Below the pieces are notes generated by a model. That model was not told the DNA's origin, made no database searches, and saw only the letters and a program-made list of their open reading frames with translations. A program made the translations under genes and the position numbers. A stretch of DNA of 64,000 nucleotides from Palaemon carinicauda (taxonomy: Eukaryota; Arthropoda; Malacostraca; Decapoda; Palaemonidae): contig NC_090763.1 in assembly GCF_036898095.1 (NCBI RefSeq), positions 60,939,241 to 61,003,240 on the forward strand, written 5' to 3'. Within the stretch, counting starts at the first letter, position 1. Each line of letters opens with the position of its first letter. Below are positions 1-10,000 of this stretch, in pieces.

Positions 1-67
1 CACCCACATACTCAATATGACATTCTTTCTTATCCTGCACACACCATCCTTGAATAATGAATAAGGC

Positions 68-183
<116 letters not shown>

Positions 184-578
184 TGTATAAACTTTCTTCG
201 CTTGTAGCAATACTGTCTTCTTCCTTATGTCCCTGCCTCTACAGTATATATAGGTTGTTGCATATTTTCTCCCTCACGTCAGGTATGAGAAGTTGATTCA
301 TTCTTAATTGCATATCTCGTTGAAATAGGCCTAAAAATGTGTAGCCACCTTTCATAGTTCAGCAGATGGGGCAGTAGGTTTAAAGGTTTTCTTTTGTCAG
401 AGTAATAAGAGTTCGTTTATTCATAAACACAAATGCCTTATTTAGGCCTAAGCGAAGCTGAACTACAATTCATATGAATTCGCCAAATGGATTTTTTTTT
501 TTTTTTACGTATGAGTATTCTATTCCATTGAACCTTACCTTGCAAGTTTAAAATGATAAGCCTGTTCTACAGTACTCT

Positions 579-580
<2 letters not shown>

Positions 581-636
<56 letters not shown>
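581..636. repeat. (TAA)n microsatellite
   Basis: About 18 near-perfect TAA/AAT trinucleotide units, followed by a degenerate A-rich tail. A poly-Leu frame on the minus strand across it is not a gene. Confidence 0.95.
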
Positions 637-639
<3 letters not shown>

Positions 640-762
640 TAATAAAATTACTGATAATAATAGGGTTATCTTCAGAATTGGCTGGATGGTACTAGGGAAT
701 CTGGGGCTGAACCCCAGAGTACGTAAGGATGTATTCAACAAATTATAGATTAGGCTTTGTAG

Positions 763-984
763 CTTTTCTTTGGTTTATTATTTCTTTAGACTTAATTTAT
801 TTGCTTTTTCAGTTTAACGTCGTATCTGTGGGACCATTTCAACCAAACTTTTACTTAATTTAAATTTTCAATTCTTTTCTTCGGTTTATTATTTCTTTAG
901 GCTTAATTTATTTGCTTTTTCAGTTTTCCATTGTATCTGCGGGACCATTTCTACCAACTTTTACTTAATTTAAATTTTCAATTC
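763..984. repeat. 111-bp tandem duplication, two copies
   Basis: The segment beginning CTTTTCTT(T/C)GGTTTATTA at 763 is repeated at 874 with only a few changes. It runs through CTTAATTTATTTGC and GGACCATTTC to AATTTAAATTTTCAATTC. The rest of 183-1270 is AT-rich and shows nothing I can identify. Confidence 0.85.
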
Positions 985-1269
985 ATGCCCCTTGTATCAA
1001 AATCCAGAACAATGTAATTTCAAATGTCAAATTGATAAGTAAAATTGTAAGAATAAAACGCTTGATTTTTTTTAAAGAATAAATAAAAGTAAAATTTCAG
1101 AGAATTGCTGGTAAGTGAATCTGGGTAGTAGCAGGTTAAAGAATATCGGAATATTAATAATGAACAAACATCAAAACCCTATATTAATTCCATTAAAGAA
1201 ACGAAAAAAATAAATAAAGGTAAAAACGAAATTAGTTCGCTGAATATTTCGATATTTAGGTCGACGATG

Positions 1270-2995
1270 CATCAAATGCTTCAGTCTTTAGTGAGCTATT
1301 GGAATTATATCAATCAGTTATTAACGTTGATTGTGCAGCCCGTGGCCTGCTCCTTCGGTGCAGTTCGTTCTTAGGCCTACCTGCCTGCCTAGGCATACGC
1401 TGGACTTAGTTTTAAGTGATCGAATGAATAATCTATCAGAAAATAATGTGGAAGAGAAGTTCACTATTTCTCCAGTGTCGAAGGTTATAATAGGTTACCT
1501 TTACAGAAACACGCAGTGCTAAAGAAAATAAGCTTTAGATTTCAATTTTATCGAAAATTTATTGAAGTTACAAAGAAAATAAATGATATTATTGATATTT
1601 CTTGCGGTCATGGCAACCAATGTTTATTAGGCTCTATATGAGTTGATTGCCATATAACTGTATATAATAGGATGAATAAAAATGAATGTGGAAAAATGTG
1701 CACTTTGATGGAAAAGACTATAACGGTTAAGGATAGATATCCTTGGTTCGATGGGGGAAACTTAAGAGAAAAAGAGAAAACGATGTAAAGAAAGTGGGGT
1801 CGGTTAAAAAAAGTGCATGGGTGGAATACAAAACCGTAGTGTCAATATCCCATTAAGAAAGAAAAATAAATATTAATATAAGAAAACTCTAGAAAGCAAC
1901 AACAGACATGAATAAGTTATATCGTCTCCCAAATGGTGTAATAGGGAAAAAAAATAAAAAAAGACTCTTGGATAAGTATAGCGATCAAGGATTTCTTATT
2001 CTTTAAAAACAACAGAAAATATAATTGGGTCTTTTACACATATACCATATCAGATTGGGGCTATACCAGACACACAGGTTAAGAATAACGAAATTTAATA
2101 ATATAACAAATGATGATGTCATCAGGATTATTTTTTTGGGGGTAAAGATAATTTGTGCAATTGATTCTATACCGCTATCCTGAGTAATTTTATTAGAAAA
2201 CTTTTCTAGTCTTGACATAATTACAAGAATAGTAAATACTAATATTGATGAGTAAGCTTTCTAAGTCTGAAAAAGAAATCGTTATAGTTACACTGGTTCT
2301 GAAAAAAATGCTCTCGATTATCTGGAGTTTTAAGTTCATACAGACCTATTTCGAATCTATCCTTTGCTTCAAAAGTGCGAGAATATGTAATTCTTGAACA
2401 TCTAATTAGTCACGTAGACAGAATCGATTATATTTTACGGAAATTGTGGACGAAAACAAGTGTGGTATCGACATTCCTGGATTTTAAGTGTTGCTTTTAA
2501 TACAGTTGTGCAGGAACTGTTTTTTAATGATTTACTGTCCAATTAAACAGATGGGTGCCCCAGGGAAGTGTACTAGGCCCAATCTTATTTTGTATCTATA
2601 CAATAGGTTTATTAAAAGAACCTCAGAGGCATGAAGTGAAGTTTTATTTGCAGATGATACACAATTTTACATCTCCATACATTGATGATACTTGCCTGTG
2701 TTAAGGATTAATGACAGTTGAACAACTAACTCAAAGAAAGGTGATTGGAAGGAAAACAGCTGAAGAAACTTGGGTGACATCCAAATAGATATTAATAACA
2801 ACCTGGTCCCGACATCATTATTAGAATATCACTTGACTGTAATTTGTTTGTTTCCAAATAAAGCAGTAAGAATCGCCGGATATCTATCACCCTTAGAGAC
2901 TCGTGTCTACACGATTCTTTGGCTGCACGGTGTGTAGCAATTCTCTCAGATATTTTGGACGTCCGGTTCTGATAACTTGATGCGTTATTGCTCAC
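1270..2995 (+). mobile_element. Degraded CR1/jockey-like LINE relic (endonuclease to reverse transcriptase)
   Basis: Successive frames on the plus strand retain LINE landmarks in the right order. About 1370-1430 reads PTCLPRHTLDLVLSD, like the LDLVLSD block near the end of an APE-type endonuclease. About 1700-1780 reads KDRYPWFDGG, like the linker before the RT. About 2310-2400 reads SYRPISNLSFASKV, the RT YRPISNLS block. About 2555-2610 reads VPQGSVLGPILFCIYTIGL. A one-base frameshift then gives FADDTQFYIS at about 2650-2685, the catalytic FADD box. Stops and frameshifts are scattered throughout, so this is an old non-functional copy. The family level (CR1/jockey group) is inferred from motif style; the order and strand are seen directly. 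The minus-strand copy at 3000-3750 belongs to the same family. Confidence 0.75.
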
Positions 2996-2999
2996 ATCT

Positions 3000-3750
3000 T
3001 ATACTCTATTCTAGCTTTAATAGGCAGCATGTTTAATTCAATTAGTATAGGAGTGATCCTTCCTTTCTCGGAGGGGGTCATCTTTTATCAGTTTCTTTCT
3101 CTTTATTATGTTTTGTAATTTCCTTAGTTGGACTTTTGATTAAATTGTAGTAGATGGAGTTGCAGTAGTCAATCCTTGTAATAACATGGTTCATCACAAG
3201 TTTCTTTACCCAATGTTCCTTCTGATACTTGTTTATGAAAGCAATGTTTATGAGATGATATCATGTGGTCTTTACATTATTTATTTGAGCATTGGGAGAC
3301 AAATTACCCCTAGATATCGAGACTGAGTTGTTAATATTTAGTTGGATGTCGCCCAAGTTTGTTAAGCTGTTTTTTCCTTCCAATCCCCATAAACCAAAGT
3401 TTTATTTCCATTTAGTTTTAGTTGTTTAACTGTCATCCATTCCCTAACACTGGTAAGAAACTAGTTTAAAGTTTCAGTGGTATCATCAATATCATTAATG
3501 GAGAAGTAAACGGATTTTGAGCGAAGCGAAAAATCTATTTTTGGGTGAGATAGCCATGACGTCCTGAAGGAATCTTCCATGAGGACGTCATGGCTTGAGC
3601 CCAAAAAAGTTTTGTATTATCTGCAAATAGTTTAAACTTCCCTTCATACCTATGTAGTATTTTTGGTAGACCGATAGTATAGATAGAGAATAAGATTGTG
3701 CATAGGATTTCCTTGTGTGATAGAACCAGGAAAACAGCCATTAAAGTAAG
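3000..3750 (-). mobile_element. Degraded CR1/jockey-like LINE relic (RT and C-terminus), interrupted
   Basis: Read on the minus strand, about 3720-3607 encodes ILFSIYTIGLPK and FADNTKLF, an RT catalytic block with FADD decayed to FADN. The frame is cut by a 98-bp palindromic element (3512-3609). It then resumes as VYFSINDIDDT and WMTVKQLKLNGNKT down to about 3400. Further on, about 3200-3010 keeps the LINE C-terminal signature: a YCNSIYYN-like stretch, VQLRKLQNII and a decayed LHWLPIKARI motif. Multiple stops make it a relic. It is inverted relative to the relic at 1270-2995 and shares with it the segment around GGAAGGAAAA(A)CAGCT. Confidence 0.75.
3512..3609. mobile_element. 98-bp palindromic element with the ends of the 37.3-kb repeat family
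   Basis: It begins CGGATTTTGAGCGAAGCG, continues TATTTTTGGGTGAGATAGCC, and contains the inverted pair GCCATGACGTCCT / AGGACGTCATGGC around a 16-bp loop. It ends GGCTTGAGCCCAAAAAAG. The first half is the reverse complement of 37635-37694. The last 30 bp match the outer end at 45654-45687. It is therefore an internally deleted copy of that terminal repeat, and it sits inside the RT frame of a LINE relic. Confidence 0.8.
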
Positions 3751-3754
3751 TGAG

Positions 3755-4303
3755 TAAAACTTGAAAGAGTTAAGTGACATAAAAAATCAACAAACAATAT
3801 GATAAATGGGAGTTCAGATATAAAAATAATAAAAAGGAAAGATATAATTATTAATATTGCTATGGTTTGTACAGATCTCTTGCATAATCTAAAAAAAAAA
3901 AACAGTTACATTGTGGATATTGAATTATAATTTCGAAACACAAATGCTTAATTTCAATCTTATTTTCTCTCTGGCTAGATTGAGGTTTGAATTACCTCAG
4001 TCTAGCAATTTTTATTAATGTTGTTTATTCATATATACCATATTGAAAGAATCTTAATAGAAATATTTTCATTCCCTCCAATCCTGGTGTTACTAAAAGT
4101 TGATGGGAGCTATTATCCGCGAATCCAGCCCGTTCAGAGAAATTGCATAGTAAATGGCAATAATTTAAATGACGTGTTGAGATCATGTTTAGTTTTGTTA
4201 GGCGACTGGAATGACTGTGGTAATTAGCTCCTGTGTCCAGATTGTCTCATACGCTGGATTGCATTCAACGCATTCTTGTCATCGTCAATGTGCAAATAGG
4301 CAA
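3755..4303. other. AT-rich spacer
   Basis: No coding, RNA or repeat signature recognised. A 69-codon frame at 4018-4227 has no recognisable motif and is regarded as chance. Confidence 0.5.
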
Positions 4304-4920
4304 TTCTTTTTAGCGAGGCAGATTTGCACCGACTCGCAGGGGTACCCTTTTTAGCTCGGAAAAGTTTCCTGATCGTTGATTGGTTGGACAAGATAATTCT
4401 AACCAATCAAATACCAAGAAACATCTTCCGAGCTAAAAGGGCACCGCTGCGAGTCGGTGCAACCCTCAGATTTGCACCGACTCGCAGGGGTACCCTTTTT
4501 AGCTCGGAAAAGTTTCCTGATCGTTGATTGGTTGGACAAGATAATTCTAACCAATCAAATACCAGGAAACATCTTCCGAGCTAAAAGGGCACCGCTGCGA
4601 GTCGGTGCAACCCTCAGATTTGCACCGACTCGCAGGGGTACCCTTTTAGCTCGGAAAAGTTTCCTGATCGTTGATTGGTTGGACAAGATGATTCTAACCA
4701 ATCAAATACCAGGAAACATCCTCCGAGCTAAAAGGGCACCGCTGCGAGTCGGTGCAACCCTCAGATTTGCACCGACTCGCTGGGGTACCCTTTTAGCTCA
4801 GAAAAGTTTCCTGATCGTTGATTGGTTGGACAAGATAATTCTAACCAATCAAATACCAGGAAACATCTTCCGAGCTAAAAGGGCACCGCTGCGAGTCGGT
4901 GCAAATGCACCTCATTAAAA
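4304..4920. mobile_element. Hairpin MITE with its core amplified into four tandem palindromes
   Basis: Four head-to-tail units start at 4321, 4469, 4617 and 4764, with periods of 148, 148 and 147 bp. Each is itself a hairpin. The left arm is GATTTGCACCGACTCGCAG...TAGCTCGGAAAAGTTTCCTG. The right arm is CAGGAAAC...CCGAGCTAAAAGGGCACC...GAGTCGGTGCAA. The stems meet at TTGATTGGTTGG / CTAACCAATCAA. Only the outermost ends carry the flanking terminal motif: TTTTTAGCGAGGCA on the left and a decayed TGCACCTCATTAAAA on the right. That shows one element whose interior was amplified. The same family occurs as a single copy at 6529-6725. The open frame through it (4324-4918) repeats with the array and is not a gene. 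Confidence 0.9.
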
Positions 4921-5647
4921 AAAAATTAGTATAGTACGTGTATTTACGATTGTTTGGTTTGAAAGTGAGACCTTGGGAGTTTAAAAGTAGGGGATGCTGG
5001 GGAGCAAGAGCCCGTGCTTATATTTTAATAAAAAAAATAAACAATGAGTAGGGTATTTAAATTGTGAATCAGTAGTGGCATTGTGATTATGAAATTACTT
5101 TCAATTTGTTATTTTTATCATTTCATTTTTACGTATGTGACTTTCACAATTCTGGATGGCAAAGTATACACTTGACAGAGAAAGTGTTATGCAGTATATA
5201 CTTTTAACTTGAGCAGGAGTAATGCATTGGCTGATAATTATATGACTTCCAATTGAAAGGTAGTCTCAAATTTATATTTTTAACGTTATTTCTCAATTTA
5301 AACTACATGCAAGCCATTGCCAATGAAGCTTTTGTTAACTTAGTATATAATAATTACGTTTGATAATAACACGTTGGTCGAAATGATTCATAAGGGAATT
5401 TGATCATATTGGAAATTTAATAAAAATGCAATAATACTGTATTTAAAATTTACTAGAACATTAAACAATATTTACATTTAGCGAACACAGAAAATCTGAA
5501 AAGGATAAGGGAGTAATTTTTTTCTGTTCCTTTTTTTTTTTATTTTGCAAATCAGTTCAGGTCTAAACTTGCTACTTAAGAAAGTGAAAGGCTGCATAAA
5601 ACTGGGTCACACATGGTACAGACTAGATTATTAATTTTTACATATAT
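4921..5647. other. AT-rich spacer
   Basis: Nothing recognisable on either strand apart from T-runs near 5520-5540. Confidence 0.5.
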
Positions 5648-5808
5648 GGGAGGGTGGGCTGTGGCACCCTAGCAGTACCAACTGAACTCGGTTGAGTCCC
5701 TTGTTAGGCTGGAGGAACGTAGAGAGTAGAGGTCCCCTTTTTGTTTTGTTTCATTTGTTGATGTCGGCTACCCCCCAAAATTGGTATATGTATGTATATA
5801 TGGGATTA
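5648..5808 (+). mobile_element. SINE-like or LINE 3'-end dispersed repeat
   Basis: The stretch GGGCTGTGGCACCCTAGCAG, then AACTCGGTTGAGTCCCTTG, GAGGAACGTAGAGAGTAGAGG and CTACCCCCCAAAATTGGTAT, ends in an ATGTATGTATATA tail. It is far more GC-balanced than its surroundings and has no reading frame. I recall similar dispersed sequence in decapod genomes. The exact class (SINE or LINE 3' end) is not determined here. Confidence 0.5.
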
Positions 5809-6528
5809 CAGAATTAACTGAACTGCTATAATACACAAGTCCCTTGTCAAAAGCAGAGCAGTTGCAACCCAACAGTTGACTGCAGTTTGACTACGCGTGT
5901 AACAATTTGTAAATGGATGATCAACAAAGCTGTTTGGAGATGAATGTTTTATCTTATCCCAAAGACGCTGTATATTGCTGACCTTTTGTCCTTGTTTTAA
6001 GGACTTTGTGAGTGTGTGTCTTCCTTGAGTACTGACATTGGGAGGTAATTTCAGCATCTTGTTAACTGTGACTGGAAAATATGTTGATTACAAGTTGACT
6101 ATGGTGTCTGTTGGTTATGGGATCAGGCAATATATATATATATTTTTTTTTTTTTGAAATTTTACGACTGCTTCCACTGGAATTAATTTAATGGGGGTGT
6201 ATAATTTTACTGTTGTGAAGTGGGAATGTATATAGGTACATATGACTTTTATGGGTGCTTTGGAGAAAAGTTGTTTGTATTTCGTCCTAATATTGTGTAT
6301 GTAATGCTTTTTTGGGCTAAATTAGATCTTTTTCAGTATGGAAAACCATGGTTGCTGGAATGCCAGTTTGTACTATAGTGCCAAATCAAGTTATCAATCT
6401 GTTTCGCCTAATAAGTTAAGCCAATAGTCTGTGGAATGTATCTGAAGCCACTTGCTTTATCTCTCCTTCCCCCTCTACATCAGAAGTTTCTCAAGTTGCT
6501 GTTAGAATTTATTAGTTTTCCTTGTCTG
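5809..6528. other. Non-coding spacer
   Basis: Holds a short TA run at about 6129-6141 followed by a T-run. An 83-codon minus-strand frame (5806-6057) has no recognisable domain. Confidence 0.5.
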
Positions 6529-6725
6529 CTATAGTCCATTTCTTTTAGCGAGTCATATTTGCACCGACTTGCAACGGTGCCCTTTTAGCTTGGAAAAGTT
6601 TCCTGGTCGCTGATTGGTTAGAATTATCTTGTCCAACCAATCAGCGATCAGGAAACTTTTCCGAGATAAAAGGGCACCGCTGCGAGTAGGTGCAAATATG
6701 ACTCGCTAAAAGAAATGGACTATAG
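6529..6725. mobile_element. Full-length 197-bp near-perfect palindromic MITE
   Basis: The element begins CTATAGTCCATTTCTTTTAG and ends CTAAAAGAAATGGACTATAG, which are exact reverse complements. Pairing continues through CGAGTCATATTTGCACCGAC, the CCTTTTAGC(T/C)(T/C)GGAAAAGTTTCCTG arm and AATTATCTTGTCCAACCAATCAGCG(A)TCAGGAAAC to near the centre. It is the intact single-unit form of the family amplified at 4304-4920. It has no coding capacity and would form a foldback on either strand. Confidence 0.9.
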
Positions 6726-6972
6726 TTAGTTGACTCATTTCAATAATGCCTAGAGAGTGATAGATCTTGTATTTCAGTATATGTAGCCTGTCCTAAGGAA
6801 TACATGATATTTGCCTAAATGCCTCATACATTTTATCATTCAAGTTTTCATCCTATTTTTTTTATTTTGGTTTTAATGAACATAACAGCAATAATAATTT
6901 ATGAGTTTGAAAATTACAGATATCTATATGAAGAGTGATCACTTACGAGGATTTTTCTTCTCATCGCCTCAG

Positions 6973-7042
6973 GTTGGAAGTGAGGAGCGTGACTCTGGCA
7001 CCGAGTCTGATGACGAACAACCTTACGAGGAGCCCGAGCCTG
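6973..7042 (+). CDS. Acidic internal exon of a FAM53-like gene
   Basis: This internal coding exon is preceded by CCTCAG and followed by GGTATGT. It starts in phase 0 and reads VGSEERDSGTESDDEQPYEE then PEPG, with 10 Asp/Glu among the first 19 residues. It ends with one base (G) of a split codon. The next exon begins with GC, restoring GGC (Gly) in frame. This is the first exon of the gene I can see. Because it starts in phase 0 without a convincing ATG, further coding exons should lie before the window or be unrecognised in 1-6900. The acidic composition suits a disordered nuclear protein but identifies nothing alone. The gene assignment comes from the exons at 20199 and 27698. Confidence 0.65.
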
Positions 7043-10000
7043 GTATGTGGTGGTGCCTGTCAACTGTGAAAGTGATTCCCTGCAACCATCATTCCCTGCA
7101 ACCATGACCCTGCACCAAGAATCCTTCTGCAACATTTCTCCTGGCCATGAGCACAACATCTTTCTTCCTCTGTGAGGTGATCAGGATTTCTGGGCCTTTG
7201 TTAGATCATCAGTAATGCCCATTGTTCTGGGTTACCCAGCAGGATAATGAGCCTTATTGCGATTGTAACTCAGGAGATAAATACCTGATTATTTCACAAT
7301 TGTTGTTTTATTTTATTTTCGGGATTGACTGATAACCTGTGCATTGTCAGGAGATGCATGAGATCTAGCTGCTTATGAGTAAGTTATTAACTTAATTAAC
7401 TTAATTGACATAACTTGACTTTTTTTAAAGTGCAGAGGCACACTTAATGGGAAAATCACACTTTGGGGATGGCATAGTGCTTACTAAAATGTTATAAAAG
7501 ATTTAACCCCACTCCTTGTCTTTATCAACTGATTCAGATATCAGCCAGGCATCAGTCATCAAAGTTACATTTGAATCATGCCTATCGTGTATGTGTGAGT
7601 GAATACAGACACAGGCATACTGTACTTTTATTTCTTTTTTTCATTTACTGTTACGTTACCTACTTTTAATCCAGCTTTATGTACTGAATGTTTTGTTCCT
7701 GGTAACTTAACTTACCAATGTGTTTTTATATGTTAGCTAGTGAATGTTGTATGTGTAGAAAGCGTAAGAAAAGTGTTTTCCAAGATGTTTATAGCTTTCT
7801 AGAACCTCCTCCTTAGTTTCCCCTGTTTTGTCCTTGTTGACTCTTAGTTAAGTGTAGCTGGTGAATTAGATGGTTAAATAGTTTATTTGCTTTGCAAAAG
7901 AGAATTTTGCATGCATTCACCAAAATGCTATAAAACAGGCTGTTAATGTTTCTAATCCTAGTTCCATATGTACACAAGACTAGACTTACAGGTACAGTAA
8001 ATTTTATTGTGCAGTATATGAATCTTGAAGTAGAAATAGCTAATAGATGCTTAAACCCTTGCCTTTCGGTTGTTGATATCTGTCCTTATACAGTTCTGTA
8101 CTGTAAAACTGATTCTCTCTCTGTTAAAAGCCTCTTCTTGGTTTTGTTAATTAGGCTATTTATATAATGATTTTGTTAAAGCATTGGTTCTATAACAAAG
8201 AAAAAAAAAGTTTCTTCATTCAGATTCATTAATTAAATATATGCTTTAGTTTGTGTCCTGAATGATCCCAGGTTTACCAATCTTTATCTGGTAAACAGAA
8301 AGTTTTATAATCTTTATCTGGTAAACAGAAAGTAGTTTATAATGCACAAGTACAATCTGGATTCCCAGGTTTGTATCGGTCTTTCCTCTCACATTTCTTG
8401 TCGGCTACAAATAAGGCCGTAAGATCTGAGGGGAGGGGTAAAGGTTACTCATTAGTCATATGTAGGACTGAATTGCTGTCTAGGTTGCAAACTTAAGTGC
8501 CAAATGTTCCAAAATGTTTATGATTGCCTTTAGAGTCCAAGAGAGTAATTGGGTACTACAAGAGTTAATAATATTTAGTAACAATAGTTTATAAATGACT
8601 GGGTTAAAACCGAATTTTGTGGAGTAAGTGCCCAGATTGCTATTCAATGAGCTCCTTTTTGGACAGTAAGCTTCTGGGATTGTTGGCAAACCCCTCTTGC
8701 TGTGGCTAAAGCAGAGCACGCATATTCATCATGCTGGAAGATGGATTTTATCTTAAACTTGTATGATGACACCAATGAAAAGGTTTAGACATGCCTTTTG
8801 CCGCAACATTATATCTATCCGTCAAGGTTGTTAAGCCATCATCATCATTTCTCTTTATGAGGTTAAGCTGAGCAGAATGACAGAAGTTTGAAGCCCAGAA
8901 CTGTCATAAAGGATCCAGGATAGGCATTCCCAACAGATGCCAAAGTAGCTTGCAAATTTCTTATCTCCACAACCACTCTTGACAGTAGGATTTGCCTTTT
9001 TTTGCTGAGACTATTAGCTGTCATGATACATTTTCTGTGCCCAGACTATTTGATGATTCTTACATTTTTGTCAATGCGCGCAAAGTTCTCTTTGAGCGAG
9101 TGTCTTACTATTTTCCCAGGCATGTGATTTTCTTTTGAGTTTCCAAATACAGTATCAAACTTCCTGTCCTTCCCACCCAAAAGCCAAGAAAATGCCTGAG
9201 CGTTAAGGAAATGTTCTTTATTTCTAGGGAATTGATGTGCTATCCTCTGTTCTATAACATTCAAAACCCAGTTAGCTGCAGGTGTAGTAGGTGTGCGGTC
9301 ATACCTAGACTCGTCACTTCAATAAATCTCAGAATCTCTACTTGGGGAGGGACCCTTATCAGGAATTGACTGAAAGTTTGCAACCATTCAAGGACCTTAA
9401 ACCTCTTTTTAAGCTGTCACTTGGTAGTCATGTGGCATGACTTTAAAAGCTGAAGTTGGAGACTTACCCTGAATCGGTCTTTCCAGTGACACCAGCTGCT
9501 TAATCGTGGTTTGTTAATGATTTGCTAGTTGATCTTGAGTTCTCTAGAAGCTCTCAATCATGGATGATAATGTTTTGGTTCAGTCTTCTGTCAGATGAAC
9601 TAGCTTCTTTTCATATGAATGACGACGTCCAGATAAGTATACTCTCGTTAAAGCTACCAAGTTTAATTTACGAAACTGGGGTCAGGCTACAACACAGTAC
9701 ACAGTACAATATTGGAAACTTCAAGACATTTCGGTCCTACTCAAAACAAAAGTATTGATCTTGCTGGATTATAAATGAGTTAAGGCATAAGATTAGGCCT
9801 TTTTCAGTTACCAAAATACTAAAAGTCTCAAATACTTCAGTTAACTAACTGCAAAGAAAATTAACTCTTCTCTCCAAGAGTTTCCAGCACCCAAGGTTCT
9901 TCTCCATCTCTTGGTATGATCTCCAGAATTCTTGAGAGCAATAAGAATTCTTCCAACTTTTTATACATGAAAATTCTCCATAGACAATTTCCCTTTTTTG

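Noticed and set aside
4324..4918. 153-codon repeated frame with RAKRAPLRVGATLRFAPTR
   Set aside because: The protein repeat simply follows the 148-bp palindromic DNA array, and it has opposite-strand counterparts.
4304..4920. CRISPR-like regular repeats
   Set aside because: The units are contiguous 148-bp palindromes with no unique spacers, in a eukaryotic, intron-bearing window.
9046..9264. Minus-strand 72-codon frame (HQFPRNKEHFLNAQAFSWLL)
   Set aside because: It looks protein-like, but I recognise no family. Adjacent frames are full of stops and it lies in an intron, so it is kept only as possible element debris.
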